NCBI GenBank assembly: GCA_017379255.1
Contig: JAFNWZ010000048.1
Span: 1 to 8,736 of the forward strand
DNA length: 8,736 nucleotides
Reading direction: 5' to 3'
From: Akkermansia sp.
GTDB taxonomy: Bacteria > Verrucomicrobiota > Verrucomicrobiia > Verrucomicrobiales > Akkermansiaceae
Of the stretch, positions 6,793-8,736 are shown one piece after another. The notes beneath the pieces were generated by a model, which saw nothing but the letters and a program-made list of their open reading frames with translations, was not told the origin of the DNA and made no database searches. The position numbers and the translations under genes are program-made. Each line of letters begins with the position of its first letter. Positions within the stretch are counted from its first letter, which is position 1.

Positions 6793-7428
6793 TCAAGCCA
6801 GCACAACCGCAGAATCCATTTCGTCCTCGCCGAGAATCAGCTCTGCCAGCACCGGCACACCGGTGTATTCCTCCAGCATGGCGCGGTTCGTTACAGCCGC
6901 GGTATCCCATTCTTCCTGCTGCTGGTTCAATATCAGACCACGGCATTCCAGACCGCAGGCCCGAATGGCACGGACCGTCATCACCGCGTGGCTCACCGCG
7001 CCCTGCCGGTTGCTCACCACCAGAAGCACAGGCAGCTGCAACGCACCGGCCAGCGCCGCCATGGTGCACCCCGGGCCCAGGGGCGTTTCCCAGCTGCCGG
7101 TGCCTTCCACCAGAACTGTCTGATACTCCCCCTGCAGCGCCTGAACAGACGCAACCAGCGCCTCCACATCTACCGCGGTGCGCTCAAACTCTGCCCCCAC
7201 ACGCGGGTCTGCTGCCGTGCGGAGATAGAGCGGGTTAATCGCCTCCAGATTCAGCATAGGCGCCCCGGCGGCTTCCCTCATGGCGCGCACCTCCTTGCGG
7301 TCGCCGCAGGAAACCGGTTTGCACCCCATGCAGGAAATCCCGCGCTGCACCAAATCGCGCAACAACGCACAGACCACATGCGTCTTTCCCACTCCCACAT
7401 CCGTTCCGGCAATAAGATAAGCACTCAT
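6793..7428 (-). CDS. bioD: ATP-dependent dethiobiotin synthetase
   Basis: A 211-residue P-loop enzyme that carboxylates 7,8-diaminopelargonic acid to dethiobiotin, the penultimate step of biotin synthesis, in the cytosol. It has the BioD-type P-loop AGTDVGVGKTHV (Lys15, Thr16), KPVSCGDRKE (Lys37), VLVEGTGSWETPL and SNRQGAVSHAVMT, then LILNQ. Relative to E. coli BioD several positions differ: EGAGGW is EGTGSW, the GCINH segment is GAVSH, the ND pair is NQ, and the metal-binding Asp54 position is Glu46. It is slightly short for the family (usually 220-240). The start is 9 nt after the stop of the small CdaR-like gene, with an AAGAG-like site overlapping that stop. No bioA, bioB or bioF is in the window, so the pathway context is not shown. 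A BioD-like paralogue with another substrate is possible. Confidence 0.85.
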   Translation of the reverse strand: MSAYLIAGTDVGVGKTHVVCALLRDLVQRGISCMGCKPVSCGDRKEVRAMREAAGAPMLNLEAINPLYLRTAADPRVGAEFERTAVDVEALVASVQALQGEYQTVLVEGTGSWETPLGPGCTMAALAGALQLPVLLVVSNRQGAVSHAVMTVRAIRACGLECRGLILNQQQEEWDTAAVTNRAMLEEYTGVPVLAELILGEDEMDSAVVLA

Positions 7429-7437
7429 AACAATCTC

Positions 7438-7605
7438 TTACTCAGGCATGGAAAGGCGAATATCATCAATGCTCCACTCCGGGCTGGAGCCACGCACCAG
7501 CAAGTGGTTCACCATGAGCCATACCACTATGGCCGCCGCCAGGCATATCAACTTGGCCTGCCAGTTAGTGGTCAGAATTTTCCGCAATCTGATCCTGTGT
7601 CGCAT
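7438..7605 (-). CDS. Small CdaR/YbbR-like membrane protein (55 aa)
   Basis: A 55-residue frame, ATG at 7605 to TAA at 7438, lying between cdaA and bioD. It has a very basic N-terminus (MRHRIRLRK), then TNWQAKL leading into one membrane helix (about residues 17-37, ending WLMVNHLLV), and a short tail ending WSIDDIRLSMPE. This resembles the N-terminus of CdaR (YbbR): the N.W..K start of the helix, and then the DI-hydrophobic beginning of the first YbbR domain, after which it stops. The position directly after cdaA is where cdaR usually sits. Charge bias predicts N-in/C-out topology, as for CdaR. It overlaps cdaA by 41 nt, and no Shine-Dalgarno is seen. It may be a naturally minimal form or a remnant; I judge the coding call likely and the family call moderate. 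Confidence 0.62.
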   Translation of the reverse strand: MRHRIRLRKILTTNWQAKLICLAAAIVVWLMVNHLLVRGSSPEWSIDDIRLSMPE

Positions 7606-8353
7606 AAGAATAAAGAAGTTTGGTTAAGCGTTCGGACAAAAGGTCAAGGTTAATATCCCGCTGCACCACATTACCCACCGCCAGCGAAACCGAGCCGGTT
7701 TCCTCGGAAACAATAATCACCACCGCATCCGATGCCTCCGCCAGGCCAATACCTGCACGGTGACGCAGCCCCATGCTGCGATCCTTCAGCTCACGGTTGG
7801 ATACGGGCAGAATGGCAGCAGCGGCTACAATGCGCTCATTATTCACAATCACCGCACCGTCATGCAGCAAGGTCTTGGGCATAAAGATAGTGCCTATCAG
7901 CTCACGCGTGTAATGCGCGTCCAGCTCCGTACCCGTCTTGGCATACTCCTGCAACTTATTGGATCGGCAGATAGCGATGAGCGCGCCATAACGCTTTGAT
8001 ACAAGATACGAAACCGACTCCCGGACCAGCGAGACAAAATCCTGGTTCTCCTGCTGGTTACCCAGGAGACGCGCAATATATTTATTGGAGCCGAAACGGG
8101 CCAGCGCCGTGCGTAATTCCGGCTGGAACAGAATAACCAGCAGGGTTCCCGGCCCGATAATAAGCCCGGCGAGCTGCTTCAGCACCACGGCATGTGTCAG
8201 TTCCAGCAGGAAATACCCCAGAATCACCGTAGCCATAAGCCCGGCCAGAATGGCCGCTGCGCGGGAATCCTTCACCGCGCAGTACAACTGGTAAAATAAT
8301 GCCCAGAGCACCAGAATCTCGAAAAGGGCTCTGAGTATCTCAAGTAAGGTCAT
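7565..8353 (-). CDS. cdaA: Diadenylate cyclase CdaA (membrane-bound, DAC domain)
   Basis: A 262-residue membrane enzyme that condenses two ATP into cyclic di-AMP. Three N-terminal membrane segments (about residues 8-27, 32-51, 56-76) are followed by the FQPELRTALARFG junction and the DAC domain. Catalytic motifs are LLHDGAVIV (Asp165-Gly166-Ala167) and GLRHRAGIGLAE (Arg197-His198-Arg199), followed by VIIVSEETGSVSLA (Ser216 to Gly220). The length and layout match CdaA/DacA, not DisA or CdaS. It is the first gene of a minus-strand unit with a CdaR-like small gene and bioD. The promoter upstream places the predicted transcript start on the A of the ATG at 8353, which supports this start and implies a leaderless message. 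Confidence 0.96.
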   Translation of the reverse strand: MTLLEILRALFEILVLWALFYQLYCAVKDSRAAAILAGLMATVILGYFLLELTHAVVLKQLAGLIIGPGTLLVILFQPELRTALARFGSNKYIARLLGNQQENQDFVSLVRESVSYLVSKRYGALIAICRSNKLQEYAKTGTELDAHYTRELIGTIFMPKTLLHDGAVIVNNERIVAAAAILPVSNRELKDRSMGLRHRAGIGLAEASDAVVIIVSEETGSVSLAVGNVVQRDINLDLLSERLTKLLYSYATQDQIAENSDH

Positions 8354-8359
8354 GCCTGT

Positions 8360-8388
8360 ATCTTACTATGTCTGCCGCAGTAAGGCAA
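8360..8388 (-). promoter_or_regulatory. Promoter for cdaA, leaderless geometry
   Basis: On the minus strand, -35 TTGCCT (8388-8383), a 17-nt spacer and -10 TAAGAT (8365-8360) are followed by exactly six bases (ACAGGC) and then the cdaA ATG. The canonical start site therefore coincides with the start codon, the same geometry as at 2831-2866. Confidence 0.62.
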
Positions 8389-8414
8389 GCGGAAATCAGA
8401 GTCACCGTCTGAAT

Positions 8415-8429
8415 GGGCACATGTGTCCC
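8415..8429. promoter_or_regulatory. Near-palindrome upstream of the cdaA promoter
   Basis: GGGCACATGTGTCCC contains the perfect 8-bp palindrome CACATGTG flanked by GGG and CCC with a one-base asymmetry. Its centre is about 69 nt upstream of the predicted cdaA start, a plausible regulator site. No known operator is recognised. Confidence 0.3.
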
Positions 8430-8510
8430 AACGTTTCATTAGGACTGCTTTCAAATTCTTGTAGCACAGCTAATTGACAATACGCTGCTAAATTGTTTAG
8501 CGGCGAGCGT

Positions 8511-8525
8511 CCTGTCACGGCATAG
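8511..8525 (+). repeat. Direct repeat copy 1, CCTGYCACGGCRTAG
   Basis: CCTGTCACGGCATAG, followed by a TTTAGC word. It differs from the copy at 8711 in two transitions and starts exactly 200 nt before it. Confidence 0.55.
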
Positions 8526-8710
8526 CTTTAGCGAAGGCGGAAGCGAGCGGAATTCATAGCCCACGGCAGTGGGCGACAGATGTTAGGCAGGTGCAAGCGT
8601 GCGTTAGCACGCGACCCGTGAGGGCGTAGAAAGCGAGTGAAACGAGACTCGAAGCCCCAAGCGCCTGCTACCTCAAAAAAAATAACAGGAACCCGTGGAA
8701 CGGGTGACAG

Positions 8711-8725
8711 CCTGCCACGGCGTAG
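8711..8725 (+). repeat. Direct repeat copy 2, CCTGYCACGGCRTAG
   Basis: CCTGCCACGGCGTAG, followed by GGCGTTAGC, matching the copy at 8511 in 13 of 15 bases. It also forms the left arm of a hairpin that the window end interrupts. Confidence 0.55.
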
Positions 8726-8736
8726 GGCGTTAGCCC

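Larger units (their letters stand above)
8483..8736. repeat. Gene-free, multi-hairpin repeat-like element, cut by the window end
   Basis: No protein-coding frame is evident from 8354 to the end. From 8483 the sequence is a chain of stem-loops: 8483-8492 with 8496-8505 (10 bp, one G.T); GCCCAC ggca GTGGGC (8559-8574); GCGTGC gtta GCACGC (8597-8612); GGGC (8622-8625) with GCCC (8654-8657) enclosing CGAGT (8634-8638) and ACTCG (8647-8651); and ACCCGT gga ACGGGT (8691-8705). CAGGTGC (8588-8594) can pair with GCGCCTG (8661-8667), enclosing two of them. The last bases, GGGC gtta GCCC (8725-8736), look like the tip of a further hairpin. Recurrent words are GCGTTAGC and CCTGYCACGGCRTAG. It could be a REP/MITE-type repeat or a structured RNA; no known family is recognised. 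Confidence 0.5.

Noticed and set aside
6988..7653. A 221-codon + strand frame opposite bioD and the small CdaR-like gene
   Set aside because: Antisense to a BioD with P-loop and other motifs; composition is shadow-like.
8474..8502. A perfect TTGACA (8474-8479) as a + strand promoter into the right-edge element
   Set aside because: At 17-nt spacing the -10 would be TTTAGC, a poor match; kept only as a weak possibility.
8483..8736. tRNA, CRISPR array or group II intron at the right edge
   Set aside because: No anticodon arm or T-loop consensus, no regularly spaced identical repeats, and no intron-encoded protein or recognisable domain V sequence.

Overview
This window reads as an ordinary, densely packed bacterial chromosome segment with moderately high G+C (about 58-60% by eye). 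Protein families and sequence style (an AI-2E-type permease, a BioD with a CGDRK segment, a single short HU, and CdaA next to a small CdaR-like membrane protein) suggest a member of the PVC group, probably Verrucomicrobiota and possibly close to Akkermansia. That placement is inference. No mobile-element protein, phage gene, CRISPR array, tRNA or rRNA was found.

Layout, left to right. Positions 2-295 hold the C-terminal end of an HrpB-type helicase (+). A promoter at 334-362 precedes a two-gene unit, AI-2E family transporter then lysA (+), closed by a strong terminator at 2798-2826. A second promoter at 2831-2859 starts a tight five-gene + operon: universal stress protein, YmdB-type phosphodiesterase, TcdA (tRNA ct6A37 dehydratase), a short TrmH/RlmB-type RNA 2'-O-methyltransferase and a calcineurin-like metallophosphoesterase. 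The first four genes are joined by 1- to 4-nt stop/start overlaps. Next comes a separately transcribed HU gene (+, 6443-6709) with its own promoter and a very strong terminator. Convergent to it, on the minus strand, lies cdaA (diadenylate cyclase), then a 55-residue CdaR/YbbR-like membrane protein overlapping the end of cdaA, then bioD. The right edge (8354-8736) is gene-free and contains the cdaA promoter and a chain of hairpins with repeated motifs that runs off the window.

How the parts work together: LysA makes lysine from diaminopimelate. The middle operon combines RNA modification (TcdA, RlmB-like) with two phosphoesterases and a stress protein. The minus-strand unit makes c-di-AMP, with a probable minimal membrane partner, and carries the dethiobiotin synthetase step of biotin synthesis.

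The most notable signals are: (1) consensus-like promoters placed exactly so that transcription would begin at the A of the start codon for the stress protein and for cdaA, and 7 nt before it for the transporter, in a window where no start has a clear Shine-Dalgarno sequence; (2) the truncated CdaR-like gene missed by normal length cut-offs; (3) the hairpin-rich element at the right edge, with a CCTGYCACGGCRTAG motif repeated exactly 200 nt apart.
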